From Alteromonadaceae bacterium 2753L.S.0a.02 (lineage in GTDB: Bacteria > Pseudomonadota > Gammaproteobacteria > Pseudomonadales > Cellvibrionaceae), in the NCBI GenBank assembly GCA_007827375.1, contig VISH01000001.1:124001-188000 (forward strand): a stretch of 64,000 nt of DNA, written 5' to 3'. The notes under the pieces are model-generated. The model did no database searches. It saw only the letters and a program-made list of their open reading frames with translations, and was not told the origin of the DNA. Within the stretch, counting starts at the first letter, position 1. Each line of letters begins with the position of its first letter. Made by a program: the position numbers and the translations under genes. Shown in pieces: positions 37,635 to 46,654 of the stretch.

Positions 37635-38411
37635 ATGAGCAGTTTATTACGTGAGAAGGTGCTGGAAGTTCACCACTGGACCGACACCCTGTTTAGCTTC
37701 AAAACCACTCGCGATCCCGGTTTTCGGTTTCGCAACGGGCATTTCACCATGATGGGCCTGGAGCAGGAAAACGGTCGACCGCTGCTGCGCGCTTACAGTA
37801 TTACCAGTGCCAATTACGAAGAGCATCTGGAGTTTTTCAGTATTAAGGTTCCCAATGGGCCACTCACTTCGCAACTGCAACATATTCAGCCTGGCGATGA
37901 AATTCTGATCAACAGTAAATCCACTGGTACTCTGGTTTCAGAAGCATTGTTGCCAGGCAAGAACCTCTGGCTGCTGAGCACAGGTACCGGTCTCGCGCCG
38001 TTTATGAGCATCATAAAAGACCCGGAAGTGTACGAGCGTTTCGATAAGGTTATTCTCACTCACGGCGTGCGAACCGTTGGCGAACTGGCGTATCAGGAAT
38101 TCATCACCAACGAACTGCCTCAAAACGAATATTTCGGCGAAGACGTGCGCGATAAACTGATTTACTACCCGACGGTTACTCGCGAACCCTTCATTAATCA
38201 GGGTCGTCTAACCGATTTGCTGCGCAGCGGCGAACTCTCCAGCAAGCTGGGTTTACCGGCACTTAATATCGAACAGGATCGCTTCATGATTTGCGGCAGC
38301 CCAAGTATGCTCAAGGAAACTTGTGCCATTTTGGATGACAAAGGCTTTATGGAGTCTCGAAATGGCAAGCTGGGCCATTACGTTATTGAACGGGCTTTTG
38401 TCGAGCAGTGA
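37635..38411 (+). CDS. fpr: Ferredoxin-NADP(+) reductase
   Basis: 258 residues from ATG at 37635, with GAGG upstream. The FAD-binding motif RAYSITSA, the NADP-binding STGTGLAPFMSIIKD and the C-terminal HYVIERAFVEQ are those of the bacterial Fpr group (FinR-regulated type). It transfers electrons between NADPH and ferredoxin or flavodoxin, useful in oxidative defence and iron-sulfur repair. Divergent LysR regulator adjacent. Confidence 0.95.
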   Translation: MSSLLREKVLEVHHWTDTLFSFKTTRDPGFRFRNGHFTMMGLEQENGRPLLRAYSITSANYEEHLEFFSIKVPNGPLTSQLQHIQPGDEILINSKSTGTLVSEALLPGKNLWLLSTGTGLAPFMSIIKDPEVYERFDKVILTHGVRTVGELAYQEFITNELPQNEYFGEDVRDKLIYYPTVTREPFINQGRLTDLLRSGELSSKLGLPALNIEQDRFMICGSPSMLKETCAILDDKGFMESRNGKLGHYVIERAFVEQ

Positions 38412-38479
38412 TCCCTGCTAAGATCGGTCGCCTATTTTCGGCCGAGCGCCCGTTTTATAACTAACCAAAAGTAACAGCT

Positions 38480-39214
38480 ATGTCCACTCTTATGTTCTAC
38501 GAAGAGCCCGTGCCTCTTGAGAAAAAAAAGCACGTCGATTTAAAACTCAATCGTGAACAAAATTACGCCTTTGCCAACAACGTAAACTCGGTTCCCATCG
38601 GTGGCATGGAGTACTTTCAGGCTAGCCGCGATTTCCCGATTCTTTTTGTAAAGAACAACGAGGGCAAATACCTGTCCATGGCCATTTTGTCGCTGCGCGA
38701 GAAGAGCCACGATATGGGCGATACCTGGGAAGGCGTTTATGTACCCGCTTTTATTCGCCGTTATCCGTTCATCCTAACTTCTGAAAAAATCGTGATGATT
38801 GACAACAAAGCGCCGCATTTCCAACAGGAAACTGGCGACGCCTTATTTGCCGCTGAAAATGAACCTTCCGATACGCTCAAGCAGGTGGTTTCTTTTCTGG
38901 AGTTGGTTGAAAAAAACTTCCAGGCAACTGAAGAGTTCGCTCAGGCGCTCTCTGATAAAGAGTTGTTAGAGCCCTACAACGCTACGGTTAAGTTTGACAA
39001 CAACACGGTAAAGCTTAACGAACTCTACGCGATTAACGAGAAAAAGCTGCACGAATCACTCGATAAAGATGAACTGCACGAATGGTTTAACAAGGGATGG
39101 ATTGCCTGGTGTCACGCACACCTGCATTCACTGGGTTCCATGCATGAATTGGTGCTACGTCAACGCAAAGCCCTGGCGGAAGCAGCAAATGCAGAAGCCC
39201 CCAGCGGAGCTTAA
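38480..39214 (+). CDS. SapC family protein
   Basis: 244 residues, soluble, no signal peptide. It matches the SapC family (PF07277) with FANNVNSVPIGGMEYFQASRDFPILF, a WEGVYVPAFIRRYPFIL segment and WCHAHLHSLGSM near the end. The family is named after a Campylobacter S-layer locus gene, but its function is unproven. Monocistronic with a clear terminator. Confidence 0.85.
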   Translation: MSTLMFYEEPVPLEKKKHVDLKLNREQNYAFANNVNSVPIGGMEYFQASRDFPILFVKNNEGKYLSMAILSLREKSHDMGDTWEGVYVPAFIRRYPFILTSEKIVMIDNKAPHFQQETGDALFAAENEPSDTLKQVVSFLELVEKNFQATEEFAQALSDKELLEPYNATVKFDNNTVKLNELYAINEKKLHESLDKDELHEWFNKGWIAWCHAHLHSLGSMHELVLRQRKALAEAANAEAPSGA

Positions 39215-39264
39215 TATGCGATAAGCCATCGCGAGCAGCGTGCTAAAATTGGCTCACAGGATCG

Positions 39265-39289
39265 AGCCCGGTAATTACCGGGCTTTTTT
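39265..39289 (+). terminator. Terminator after the SapC gene
   Basis: A perfect 20-base palindrome AGCCCGGTAATTACCGGGCT followed by a run of six T. Confidence 0.9.
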
Positions 39290-39352
39290 GTGCCCGACTT
39301 AAAATTGCGCGACGCAAGTATTGAAAATAATTTAGTACACTATTATCCCAGT

Positions 39353-39383
39353 GGAACAATAGATCCTCCTGATCTATTGTTCC
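39353..39383. promoter_or_regulatory. Perfect 13-bp stem-loop in the trmJ upstream region
   Basis: GGAACAATAGATC and its exact complement are separated by the five-base loop CTCCT (AGGAG on the other strand). No T-run follows. It lies within 250 bases of sequence between the SapC terminator and trmJ that contains two more dyads: TGAACCG-t-CGGTTCA and an ACTAAC...GTTAGT stem 30-40 bases before the ATG. The whole may be a structured leader of trmJ or a small RNA. Confidence 0.5.
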
Positions 39384-39537
39384 TTCGCTCTAAAAATCTC
39401 GCGGCTTTGCGTGGAAAACCTGAATTTTTAGGGCTCGCTTGAACCGTCGGTTCATGGCGGTGCATCTGTGCAGCGGTTACTAACCCGGCACATAAAGCCG
39501 CCGAGTTAGTAGAACTGACCGCAACCCAAGAAACATC

Positions 39538-40209
39538 ATGCAACTCAGCTTTGTACTTGTTAATCCGGCACGTGCCACAAATGTTGGTGCAGCGGCACGC
39601 GCTATCAAAACCATGGGGTTTAACCGTTTAATCCTGGTCGGTAGCGATTTGCAACACGACACTGCAGCCCGTTATACAGCACATGGCGCCCAGGAAATTC
39701 TTGAAAATTGTTGCAGCGTCGCCAGCCTGCAGGAATTAAAGCCCAATTATGATTTACTCATCGCCACCACAGCACGCGAGCGCAGCAGTTCACGACATTA
39801 TCTTTCTCCACAGCAATTGGCTGCGCAGCTAGAAACCCAGAGCGGTTCATGCGCTTTGGTGTTCGGCTGTGAAGCGTCAGGCCTCAGCAACGAACAGTTA
39901 GCCTTGTGTGATTTGTACAGCTATATCCCGCTGGCACAACCGTACCCGTCTTTAAATCTCGGCCAAGCGGTAATGGTTTACGCTTACGCATTAAGCCAGC
40001 TTTGTCACTCCATGGGTTTGCAACCTCGAGAAGCCGATGCAACCCAATTGCAGGTTTTGAAACAACGCACATCTAACTTCCTTGATCAGTACGACGCCGA
40101 TAAATCTCAGAAAATTCGGGAATGGCTACAAGAACGCCTGAGCCAATTGAGCGATCGCGACGTGCGAATGGCGCATCAGTTGCTGGGAATGTTGGAAAAC
40201 CTGAAATAG
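39538..40209 (+). CDS. trmJ: tRNA (cytidine/uridine-2'-O-)-methyltransferase TrmJ
   Basis: 223 residues, SPOUT-class methyltransferase for Nm32 of tRNA. Typical motifs are LVNPARATNVGAAARAIKTMGF at the N-terminus, LVFGCEASGLSNEQLALCD and the knotted C-terminal SLNLGQAVMVYAYAL. A helical C-terminal extension carries the dimer region. In many relatives suhB lies next to trmJ; here it does not. It ends one base from the end of the convergent VOC gene. Confidence 0.94.
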   Translation: MQLSFVLVNPARATNVGAAARAIKTMGFNRLILVGSDLQHDTAARYTAHGAQEILENCCSVASLQELKPNYDLLIATTARERSSSRHYLSPQQLAAQLETQSGSCALVFGCEASGLSNEQLALCDLYSYIPLAQPYPSLNLGQAVMVYAYALSQLCHSMGLQPREADATQLQVLKQRTSNFLDQYDADKSQKIREWLQERLSQLSDRDVRMAHQLLGMLENLK

Positions 40210-40210
40210 C

Positions 40211-40600
40211 CTACGCGTTAGTAAATTCCCGAAGTTGCAGCATGTTGCCTTCCGGGTCGCAGGCATTGGCAATAACGAACCCCGCCCCTTGCCAGCGCTG
40301 GGGAAACACCCGTCCACCCAATTGCCCGGTCACCGCTTCAGCATGAGCCATACTCTGCACAGTGACAAAGGCCTTAACAGCTGTCGGGCGCGGTTCTTCG
40401 GCGCTGGCCGGTTCCACCTGTTCGGCGATTTCGGGAGGCAGAACATGGATAATCAATTGTCCGTCAGGAATATCTATCACCGCCAAATCGTTGGTGACGT
40501 GGATGGCCTGGGCGCCCTCAATTAAGGTTATATAAAATTCCATCAATCGTTCCAGGTTCGTGCAGTAAATCAATACCCCGGATTTTGCCGGTCCCGCCAT
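40211..40600 (-). CDS. VOC-family (glyoxalase-like) protein
   Basis: About 129 residues from the ATG at 40600, which has GGAG just upstream; a start seven codons earlier lacks this. The vicinal-oxygen-chelate pattern is visible as LIYCTNLERLMEFYITLI at the start and ANACDPEGNMLQLREF at the end. The role is unknown; many relatives act in detoxification or antibiotic resistance. Confidence 0.8.
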   Translation of the reverse strand: MAGPAKSGVLIYCTNLERLMEFYITLIEGAQAIHVTNDLAVIDIPDGQLIIHVLPPEIAEQVEPASAEEPRPTAVKAFVTVQSMAHAEAVTGQLGGRVFPQRWQGAGFVIANACDPEGNMLQLREFTNA

Positions 40601-40708
40601 ATTTTTCTCCTTTTTGTTCATTTTGTGTCAACCAAACCCTAACTCCCGCGTTAATAGCGGTAACGGTGCCGCAAAACTTTTCAAACAACACAACGGGAGA
40701 ACCCCATA

Positions 40709-42535
40709 ATGACAAGCCCAAACCCAGGTCGCAACCATGCTCGCGGCCTTATGCTCTTCCTAATAATGAGCATCGCAACGCTGTTAGCCGGCTGTGGCGG
40801 TGCTGGAACGGATACGACAAACACCGATAACACTAACACCCTGCCTGCCACTCAGGAAAAAGGCGATGTAATGATCAGCCTTACCGATGCTGAAGGCGAC
40901 TTCCTCGAGTACCGTGTTGCAGTCACTGCTCTCACTCTCACTCACAACAGTGGGGCGGTATTGAGCGTTATGCCCCAATCAACCGACGTCGATTTCGCGC
41001 AATATGTGGATACCAGTGAGTTGCTGAGTATTACTCAGGTGCCACGCGGACGCTATGACTCCGCCAGTATTACGCTGGATTTCTCCAATGCGCAGATTAT
41101 TGTTCAGGATGATGCCGGAAATCCCGTAGAGGCTGAAGCCGTGGACGAAAACGGCGCGGCCTTGGGCGAGATTACCGTCAACCTGAGTTTTCGCGATGGC
41201 GAGCGCTTCGTGATAAGCCGGGGAACGCTCTCCCACATCGCGCTTGATTTCGATTTGAATGCCTCTAACAGCATAGAATTTACCGAAACCGCAGCTCTGG
41301 TCACTGTGTCGCCAGTGCTTACGGCAGATACCCTCCACAACCACAGTAAACCGACACGTCTGCGTGGTCTTATCAACGAGGTAGATGTCGATAATCAAAA
41401 AATTGCACTTTCGGTACGCCCCTTCCATCAACGCTTGGTAAACTTTGGTGAAGCCGATGTGTATACCGATAACAACACAATTTACGAAATCGACGGCGAA
41501 CCCGTAAGCACGGAACTTGGGTTGAGCACGCTGGCAGAGCTTCCAGAAAATTCAGCAATGATCGCTCTGGGTAAATGGCAAGCGCAAAGCCGCCGCTATG
41601 TTGCCAGTGAAATCTATGCGGGCAGCAGTGTTCCCTGGGATAGCGAAGACTTTATCAAAGGCACCGTGGTCGCGCGCGACGGCAACCAAATCACCTTGCG
41701 CGGCGCTGTGCTAGAGCAACATAACGGCCAGGTTACCCTCAATGATGAACTCACCTTGACAATTAATGCAGACGCAAAAATAAGCCGTGAACAATCACGG
41801 GTATCTTTAGAGGCTGTTTCAGTGGGTTCGCGTATTCTCGCCAGTGGCAGCGCTATAAGTGACGAGTTATTCGAGGTAAGCGACGGTTTTGTAAGAATTC
41901 GCAGCAGTGTGCTAACCGGAGAAATTGTAACGGCTGATCCGCTGGTTTTGGATCTGCAAATGATTAATGCGCGGCGCCTGGAACTCTTTGATTTTAGCGG
42001 CACCGGCAGCAACCCAGAGAACGATGCCGACCCGAGCGCTTACGAAATCGATACCCAAACACTGAGCACCGCAGCATTCAACAGTGGCGACATGATTAAA
42101 GTCATCGGTTACAGCGCCGACTACGCAAGTGCACCGGCAGATTTTATCGCCAACACGCTGGTCGACGTCAGCGATCTCGATGCATTTTTAGTAATTGACT
42201 ACGGCACACTTGGCGGTGATAACGCGCTCAACATCGATGCCGATGGCATTCTGGTTGATCCAATGAACGCAGCCCGCAAGCATCATGTGGTGCGCGCAGC
42301 CACCGCACTCGAGTTACAAACACAAACGCAATTACTGGCGCAAGCCGGTGGCATTTTTACCATCACAGAGGGCGGTGTCATCAACATTTATCGCAATTAC
42401 AGTGAATTTATGGCAAGCCTCAATAATCGCTTACAGGCTGGTGCACGGGTACGCAAGGTACAGGGTATTGGCCAATACCGCGACTCGAGCCATCAGATGG
42501 ATGCACGCCACATTCGCGTTGTAATATCTGATTAA
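40709..42535 (+). CDS. DUF4382-containing lipoprotein
   Basis: 608 residues. The signal sequence ends in the lipobox LLAGCGG, so it should be lipidated. Residues about 50-210 match DUF4382 (GDVMISLTDAEGDFLEYRVAVTALTL; LTISLDF-like strands), and the rest is a series of beta-rich repeats similar to DUF5666 (GLINEVD, KGTVVARDGNQITLRG, TGEIVTADPLVLDLQ). The architecture fits a surface or periplasmic beta-sandwich protein of unknown binding function. It is the first gene of a six-gene set ending in an ECF sigma factor pair. Confidence 0.82.
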   Translation: MTSPNPGRNHARGLMLFLIMSIATLLAGCGGAGTDTTNTDNTNTLPATQEKGDVMISLTDAEGDFLEYRVAVTALTLTHNSGAVLSVMPQSTDVDFAQYVDTSELLSITQVPRGRYDSASITLDFSNAQIIVQDDAGNPVEAEAVDENGAALGEITVNLSFRDGERFVISRGTLSHIALDFDLNASNSIEFTETAALVTVSPVLTADTLHNHSKPTRLRGLINEVDVDNQKIALSVRPFHQRLVNFGEADVYTDNNTIYEIDGEPVSTELGLSTLAELPENSAMIALGKWQAQSRRYVASEIYAGSSVPWDSEDFIKGTVVARDGNQITLRGAVLEQHNGQVTLNDELTLTINADAKISREQSRVSLEAVSVGSRILASGSAISDELFEVSDGFVRIRSSVLTGEIVTADPLVLDLQMINARRLELFDFSGTGSNPENDADPSAYEIDTQTLSTAAFNSGDMIKVIGYSADYASAPADFIANTLVDVSDLDAFLVIDYGTLGGDNALNIDADGILVDPMNAARKHHVVRAATALELQTQTQLLAQAGGIFTITEGGVINIYRNYSEFMASLNNRLQAGARVRKVQGIGQYRDSSHQMDARHIRVVISD

Positions 42536-42570
42536 TACAGCGAGGGGCATCGCCCCTCCGTTCACAGGAA

Positions 42571-42813
42571 ATGATTGTGACAGATAAAATGTTTATTAGC
42601 CTTGCGGTTCTGGCAATAATGCCCTTTAGCGCATTGGCCGAAGAGCCGGCGGCACCCGAAGCCACGCCGCCAAGCGCTGAACTGTTATTATTTCTGGCGG
42701 AATTTTCTGATTTAAAAAGTGATGACTTCAATTTACTCATCGAACGCGGCAAGCAGGACGTTGAGCAAAATGTTAAACCAGTGGCTACACAGCGAGGTGA
42801 TACCCATGAGTAG
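42571..42813 (+). CDS. Small secreted protein paired with DUF3106
   Basis: 80 residues. AGGA lies three bases before the ATG. A signal peptide ends at ALAEEP, and the mature 55-residue protein has the PPSAELLLFLAEFSD segment that recurs in small proteins next to DUF3106 genes in related bacteria (from memory, not checked). The gene overlaps the DUF3106 start by eight bases. Confidence 0.7.
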   Translation: MIVTDKMFISLAVLAIMPFSALAEEPAAPEATPPSAELLLFLAEFSDLKSDDFNLLIERGKQDVEQNVKPVATQRGDTHE

Positions 42814-43273
42814 ATTTAAGCTTACGCTGCTAACCGTCTTACTGGTATTTGCAATGCCCGCATTAGCAGTGCAGTGGCAGGAACTCAACAGCGAGCAGAA
42901 AGTGGTGTTAAAACCCTTTGAGTCCCGCTGGTCCGAACTGCCAGGCGATCAGCAGCAACGCTTACAAAAAGCCGCAGATCGCTGGCTCAACATGACGCCA
43001 GAGCAAATGGATCGCACCAAAGAGCGTTGGAAGAAATGGCAATCCCTCGATGAAAGTGAAAAACAGGCGGTTCGCGAACGACTGCAACAGTTTCGGGAAT
43101 TACCCGAAGATCAGAAGCAACGAATTCGCAAACAATTCGAACGCTTTCAGTCATTACCCGAATACAGACGCGAGCAACTGCGTAAGCGCTGGCAGGAGAT
43201 GTCTCCTGAGCAGCGCGAGCGCGTTCGCGAACGCCTTCGTCAAAATTGGCAAAACAAAAATACCAAACGATAA
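42806..43273 (+). CDS. DUF3106 secreted protein
   Basis: 155 residues from the ATG at 42806, preceded by GAGGTGA. A signal peptide (to about ALAV) is followed by a strongly charged helical region with repeating units of the form W..L...Q...RE (KERWKKWQSLDESEKQ, RERLQQFRELPEDQKQ, KQFERFQSLPEYRREQ). This is DUF3106, often found beside ECF sigma genes. Function unknown; the heptad-like repeats suggest protein contacts in the periplasm. Confidence 0.87.
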   Translation: MSRFKLTLLTVLLVFAMPALAVQWQELNSEQKVVLKPFESRWSELPGDQQQRLQKAADRWLNMTPEQMDRTKERWKKWQSLDESEKQAVRERLQQFRELPEDQKQRIRKQFERFQSLPEYRREQLRKRWQEMSPEQRERVRERLRQNWQNKNTKR

Positions 43274-43304
43274 GCAGATACCTTAATAAGTGGAGCAAAA
43301 TAGC

Positions 43305-44273
43305 TTGCCCAAAAAAATAATTCTTGCGGTTTTATTCTTAATACATGCACCCCCAGGGCTTGCCGAAGACGATCTCTGGTTCGATATGGGACGGCACAGG
43401 TATGCCGTCGATTTGCGTTTAGGCGATTACAGCGAGGGCGGCTATTTACAACGCCTGGGTTTGCGCTCCCCGCTTATTGGTGAGTCTGATTTTTCACTGG
43501 CTTACACTCGGGTTAGCGGTGATGAAGATATTGTCATTGGCAACAACCGATACCAAAATAATCAGTCGGCAACGCGTGTGGCTGTCACCACCGATCCTCT
43601 CGCCCGTTGGGTTTTTAATGCTGGTTACGAGGCCGGTGATACCGAGCTTGCCGAAGCCTATGAGAATTGGGTGGCGGGTCTTGGCTACAACTATGCGCAT
43701 GGCTACATTGAGGTCAGCATTATCGCCGGTGAAGATGAGCTTGAGTTGCCGGTACCGCGTTTAGTTCGCGACCCCGTCATTCTAAAATACCAACGAGATC
43801 GTGTCGGTGCTGGGCTCTTAGCAAGTTTTTATTCCGGTTCCTGGGCAATCTTTGGCTATTATCGGGATTACACCTTAAGTAGCGACGAACTCACCCGCAC
43901 AAATGAAGCCACAGTAAATTGGCAGGCCTGGCGATCGGTGCGTGAACGTTATGCCGAACAGCGCCGACGGCGGCGCCTTGTTGGTATTGAAAGCACAACC
44001 ACAAGCAGCGGTCCCTCGGGCACGGGCTTCCAACAGATTGGCAGTATCGCTGAACGCGTATGGCAGGTGAGCATCGCGAAATCCATTAAAGCATTTTCAA
44101 TTAGCGCCGGTTATTCCGGTTATGAGGGCTTTATTTCGGGGGGCGCGGTCAACAGTTATTACCTCAACGGCACAGCTCCCATCAATAAACATATCGACGT
44201 AAGCTTACTCGCCAGCGTACTGGAAGACAGCAACGCAATTTACAGTGAGCTGGGCGCGAAATTTCATTGGTAA
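43305..44273 (+). CDS. Barrel-like outer-membrane protein, uncharacterised
   Basis: About 322 residues from the TTG at 43305, which has TGGAG upstream; the GTG at 43290 is an alternative. A signal peptide ends near GLAEDD. The rest alternates short polar and hydrophobic strands (FSLAYTRVSGD, WVFNAGYEAGDT, VAGLGYNYAHGYIEVSIIAG, WAIFGYYRDYTLS) and finishes with YSELGAKFHW, ending in an aromatic residue as outer-membrane barrels do. It follows DUF3106 closely and precedes the sigma factor by five bases. Confidence 0.68.
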   Translation: MPKKIILAVLFLIHAPPGLAEDDLWFDMGRHRYAVDLRLGDYSEGGYLQRLGLRSPLIGESDFSLAYTRVSGDEDIVIGNNRYQNNQSATRVAVTTDPLARWVFNAGYEAGDTELAEAYENWVAGLGYNYAHGYIEVSIIAGEDELELPVPRLVRDPVILKYQRDRVGAGLLASFYSGSWAIFGYYRDYTLSSDELTRTNEATVNWQAWRSVRERYAEQRRRRRLVGIESTTTSSGPSGTGFQQIGSIAERVWQVSIAKSIKAFSISAGYSGYEGFISGGAVNSYYLNGTAPINKHIDVSLLASVLEDSNAIYSELGAKFHW

Positions 44274-44278
44274 CGGCT

Positions 44279-44830
44279 ATGAGTGCTTCCGCACAAACAC
44301 GCCTGGCACTCAATGAATTTTTTATTGCTGTTCAAAACAAAGCGCTGCGCCAAGCAGAAATCGCCGTTGGCGAGCGAGAGGAAGCCCTGGATATTGTGCA
44401 ACATGCCATGATGAAACTTGCCAGCAAATACAGCGACAAATCCACAGAATGGCCGCAACTGTTTCAGCGCATTTTACAAAATGCCATTCGTGACTGGTAT
44501 CGTCGCCAAGCCGTAAAACGCGTACTTTTTTGGCAAAACAACGAAGCCAATACCAATGATGATGAAACACCTGGACACGAACAATTTGCGTGCCCCAATC
44601 CGTTGGGGTCGCCAGAGAGAAATACCTTAAATGAGCAACGCCTCGCTAAAATTGAAAGGGCCTTGCAACAACTCCCCCCACGCCAGCAACAAGTCTTTAT
44701 GTTGCGCGCCTGGTGGGGGCACAATGTTGAAGAAACCGCTTACGCCATGGCGTGCAGCAGCGGCAGTGTAAAAACCCATTACTCACGCGCCCTGCAAAAA
44801 CTGCAGGGTCTGTTGGAGGAATTACAATGA
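44279..44830 (+). CDS. ECF-type RNA polymerase sigma factor
   Basis: 183 residues. Region 2 is visible as EEALDIVQHAMMKLASKY and region 4 as LPPRQQQVFMLRAWWGHNVEETAYAMACSSGSVKTHYSRALQKLQ. It is coupled to the DUF3619 gene by an ATGA overlap. Its unusual distal position behind four envelope genes suggests the operon is self-activating. Confidence 0.88.
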   Translation: MSASAQTRLALNEFFIAVQNKALRQAEIAVGEREEALDIVQHAMMKLASKYSDKSTEWPQLFQRILQNAIRDWYRRQAVKRVLFWQNNEANTNDDETPGHEQFACPNPLGSPERNTLNEQRLAKIERALQQLPPRQQQVFMLRAWWGHNVEETAYAMACSSGSVKTHYSRALQKLQGLLEELQ

Positions 44831-45183
44831 CCAAAGATTTGCAAAACCTGTCAAAAGACATCGCAACAACGCTCGACGAGTCGCTGGAAATGGATAGCAC
44901 AACACAAGACCGACTTGCAGAGATTCGCACCCGGGCGCTTGCCGAAATACCAGAAGCGAGCCAATCCTCAAATTATGCGCGGCTCTGGTGGGGAGCAGCC
45001 AGTGCAACAGCCGTTGCCTTGTTTTTCGTGACGATATTTGTAGTACACCCCAGCAAAGTACCTTCTGAATCATCAGAAATATTGGCATTCGAGTGGGTGT
45101 TGAGCGAAACTGAACCAGAGTTGTTATTGAGTGATTTGGAGTTCTATGAATGGGCCGCAGAAAACGAACAAAACCCCGGGTAA
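44827..45183 (+). CDS. DUF3619 protein, probable anti-sigma factor
   Basis: 118 residues from ATG at 44827 with GGAGG upstream. A soluble N-terminus containing MDSTTQDRLAEIRTRALAEI is followed by one membrane segment (about residues 57-75, ALFFVTIFVVH) and a short acidic outer tail. This is the DUF3619 layout; such proteins are usually encoded right after ECF sigma genes and are thought to hold the sigma factor at the membrane. Anti-sigma action here is inferred from size, topology and coupling. Confidence 0.78.
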   Translation: MTKDLQNLSKDIATTLDESLEMDSTTQDRLAEIRTRALAEIPEASQSSNYARLWWGAASATAVALFFVTIFVVHPSKVPSESSEILAFEWVLSETEPELLLSDLEFYEWAAENEQNPG

Positions 45184-45227
45184 CACTTTTAGAGCCTGTT
45201 GAAACTATTCATTAAATAAACAGTTGC

Positions 45228-45533
45228 TTAAAATTTTCGCCCAGTACCACACTGCCAACAGGCTTCGAAAGCACTGCCATTAAGCTCACCACAGGTACTG
45301 CACTGCCATTCATCCTCATCGCGCTGTGATAAAAATTTATTAAGCACAGCCAAGGCTCGATTGTAATTGTGTTCCTGCACCCAGATCTCCGGCCAGGTAT
45401 CGATGGCGGCAAGCTCGCCCACTGCACCGCCCGCGTATTCGTTTTTTAATACGACCGGAATGATTTCCTGCTGTAATAAATTCTTGACGTTTTCCACAAG
45501 AATTTTGTTTGAGTGACTGTAGATAAGTTTCAT
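45228..45533 (-). CDS. DUF2007 protein with C-terminal zinc ribbon
   Basis: 101 residues. DUF2007 is recognised by MKLIYSHSNKILVENVKNLL and GELAAIDTWPEIWV, a small ferredoxin-like fold called a putative signal-transducing domain. The C-terminus carries two CxxC knuckles (CSTCGEL, CWQCG) that should bind zinc. Monocistronic. Confidence 0.85.
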   Translation of the reverse strand: MKLIYSHSNKILVENVKNLLQQEIIPVVLKNEYAGGAVGELAAIDTWPEIWVQEHNYNRALAVLNKFLSQRDEDEWQCSTCGELNGSAFEACWQCGTGRKF

Positions 45534-45650
45534 CGTTATTTTTCTGAAGCTTTATGTTATCCGTGCCGCTACATTCAAGTATCGCACATCCACGGTATAA
45601 AGCGATGGCCAGACACAAAATTTCTGGGCGAATTGTATATTCAGAAATTA

Positions 45651-46118
45651 TTATTCCGGGTAATGCTCATAGCCAGGCAAGGTTTTCAAGGGTAGCTGCT
45701 CTAGATTTGCGAAATGCCCTTTTCCCGGTACGAAATTAACTTCGAGTCGAATACCTTCCGGGTCTTCGAACAACAGCGAGTAATAGCCCGGCGCCCAATC
45801 ACCCTCTTCCGGTGGATGCACAATAGTCACCCCCTTTTCAACGAGAAACTCGTACAAGGCATCAATATCCTCTGCCGCTTTGGCACGAAAGCAAAGATGA
45901 TGCAAACCGATACGCCGCTGATCAAACGGTGTTTCGCGATGTGCAGACGATGAGCGTGTCAGCGCCACAGCGGTTTTACCCCCAATCATATAAAGCCCAT
46001 TGGGGGCTTTCACAACCGGCTGCATGCCCATAAAACCCAACACCGATTCGTAAAACGGCATCGCCTGTTGAAGATCGTTAACGGTAATTTGAATGTGTGC
46101 AATACCGGAAATTTCCAT
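45651..46118 (-). CDS. VOC-family dioxygenase/lyase-like protein
   Basis: 155 residues from the ATG at 46118, which has GAGGTGA upstream. It shows IAHIQITVNDLQQAMPFYESVLGF at the start with the first metal His, GLHHLCFRAK in the centre and FEDPEGIRLEVNF with the Glu ligand at the end, so the metal site looks complete. Function unknown. Confidence 0.85.
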   Translation of the reverse strand: MEISGIAHIQITVNDLQQAMPFYESVLGFMGMQPVVKAPNGLYMIGGKTAVALTRSSSAHRETPFDQRRIGLHHLCFRAKAAEDIDALYEFLVEKGVTIVHPPEEGDWAPGYYSLLFEDPEGIRLEVNFVPGKGHFANLEQLPLKTLPGYEHYPE

Positions 46119-46188
46119 TGTTTCACCTCGAGGCTCAGTTACCACGGGTAACATTGCACTGAAGCGTTACAAGCGTATTGCAATCACA

Positions 46189-46599
46189 TTAATCGAGGCT
46201 CCCATCGTACACGTCGGGATATTGCGGAGGGTCATCGTGTATAACATGCCACAGGGGTTTCTCATCAACCCACATATGCGCGGTAATTGCAGTCTCCGGT
46301 TCAAAGTTCAACCCACCCAGACGCACCCTTACCAAGTCGGGTTCTTCTCGCACAGTCACATAAATGGGTGAACCGCAGCAACTGCAAAAATAACGGTACT
46401 TTCCCGGGCGAGATTCGTAGCGAGACAAGCTTTCCCAACCCCTAAGTAGGGTGAAATGTTGTTGCGGAATTTTTGCATTTGCGGAGAAGGCACTGCCACT
46501 GGCCTTGCGACAGGTCTCGCAATAACAGTAGCGCACATCACCCAGAGCGCCCTTTATTTGATAAGTCACTTTGCCACACAGGCAGGAACCGGTGTTCAT
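46189..46599 (-). CDS. GFA-family zinc protein
   Basis: 136 residues with all zinc cysteines: SCLCGKV, CYCETCRKASGS and CSCCGSPI. It is the most canonical of the three GFA proteins in the window. Its gene lies next to a VOC gene, both with the look of small detoxification enzymes, but no substrate can be assigned. Confidence 0.9.
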   Translation of the reverse strand: MNTGSCLCGKVTYQIKGALGDVRYCYCETCRKASGSAFSANAKIPQQHFTLLRGWESLSRYESRPGKYRYFCSCCGSPIYVTVREEPDLVRVRLGGLNFEPETAITAHMWVDEKPLWHVIHDDPPQYPDVYDGSLD

Positions 46600-46654
46600 T
46601 GTTGTTGCCTTGTTTTTTTATCGGTATGGCAAGAGTATGCACACATTCCCACGA

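Noticed and set aside
39353..39383. The 13-bp stem before trmJ as a terminator of the SapC gene
   Set aside because: A full terminator with a T-run is already at 39265-39289, and this stem has no T-run.
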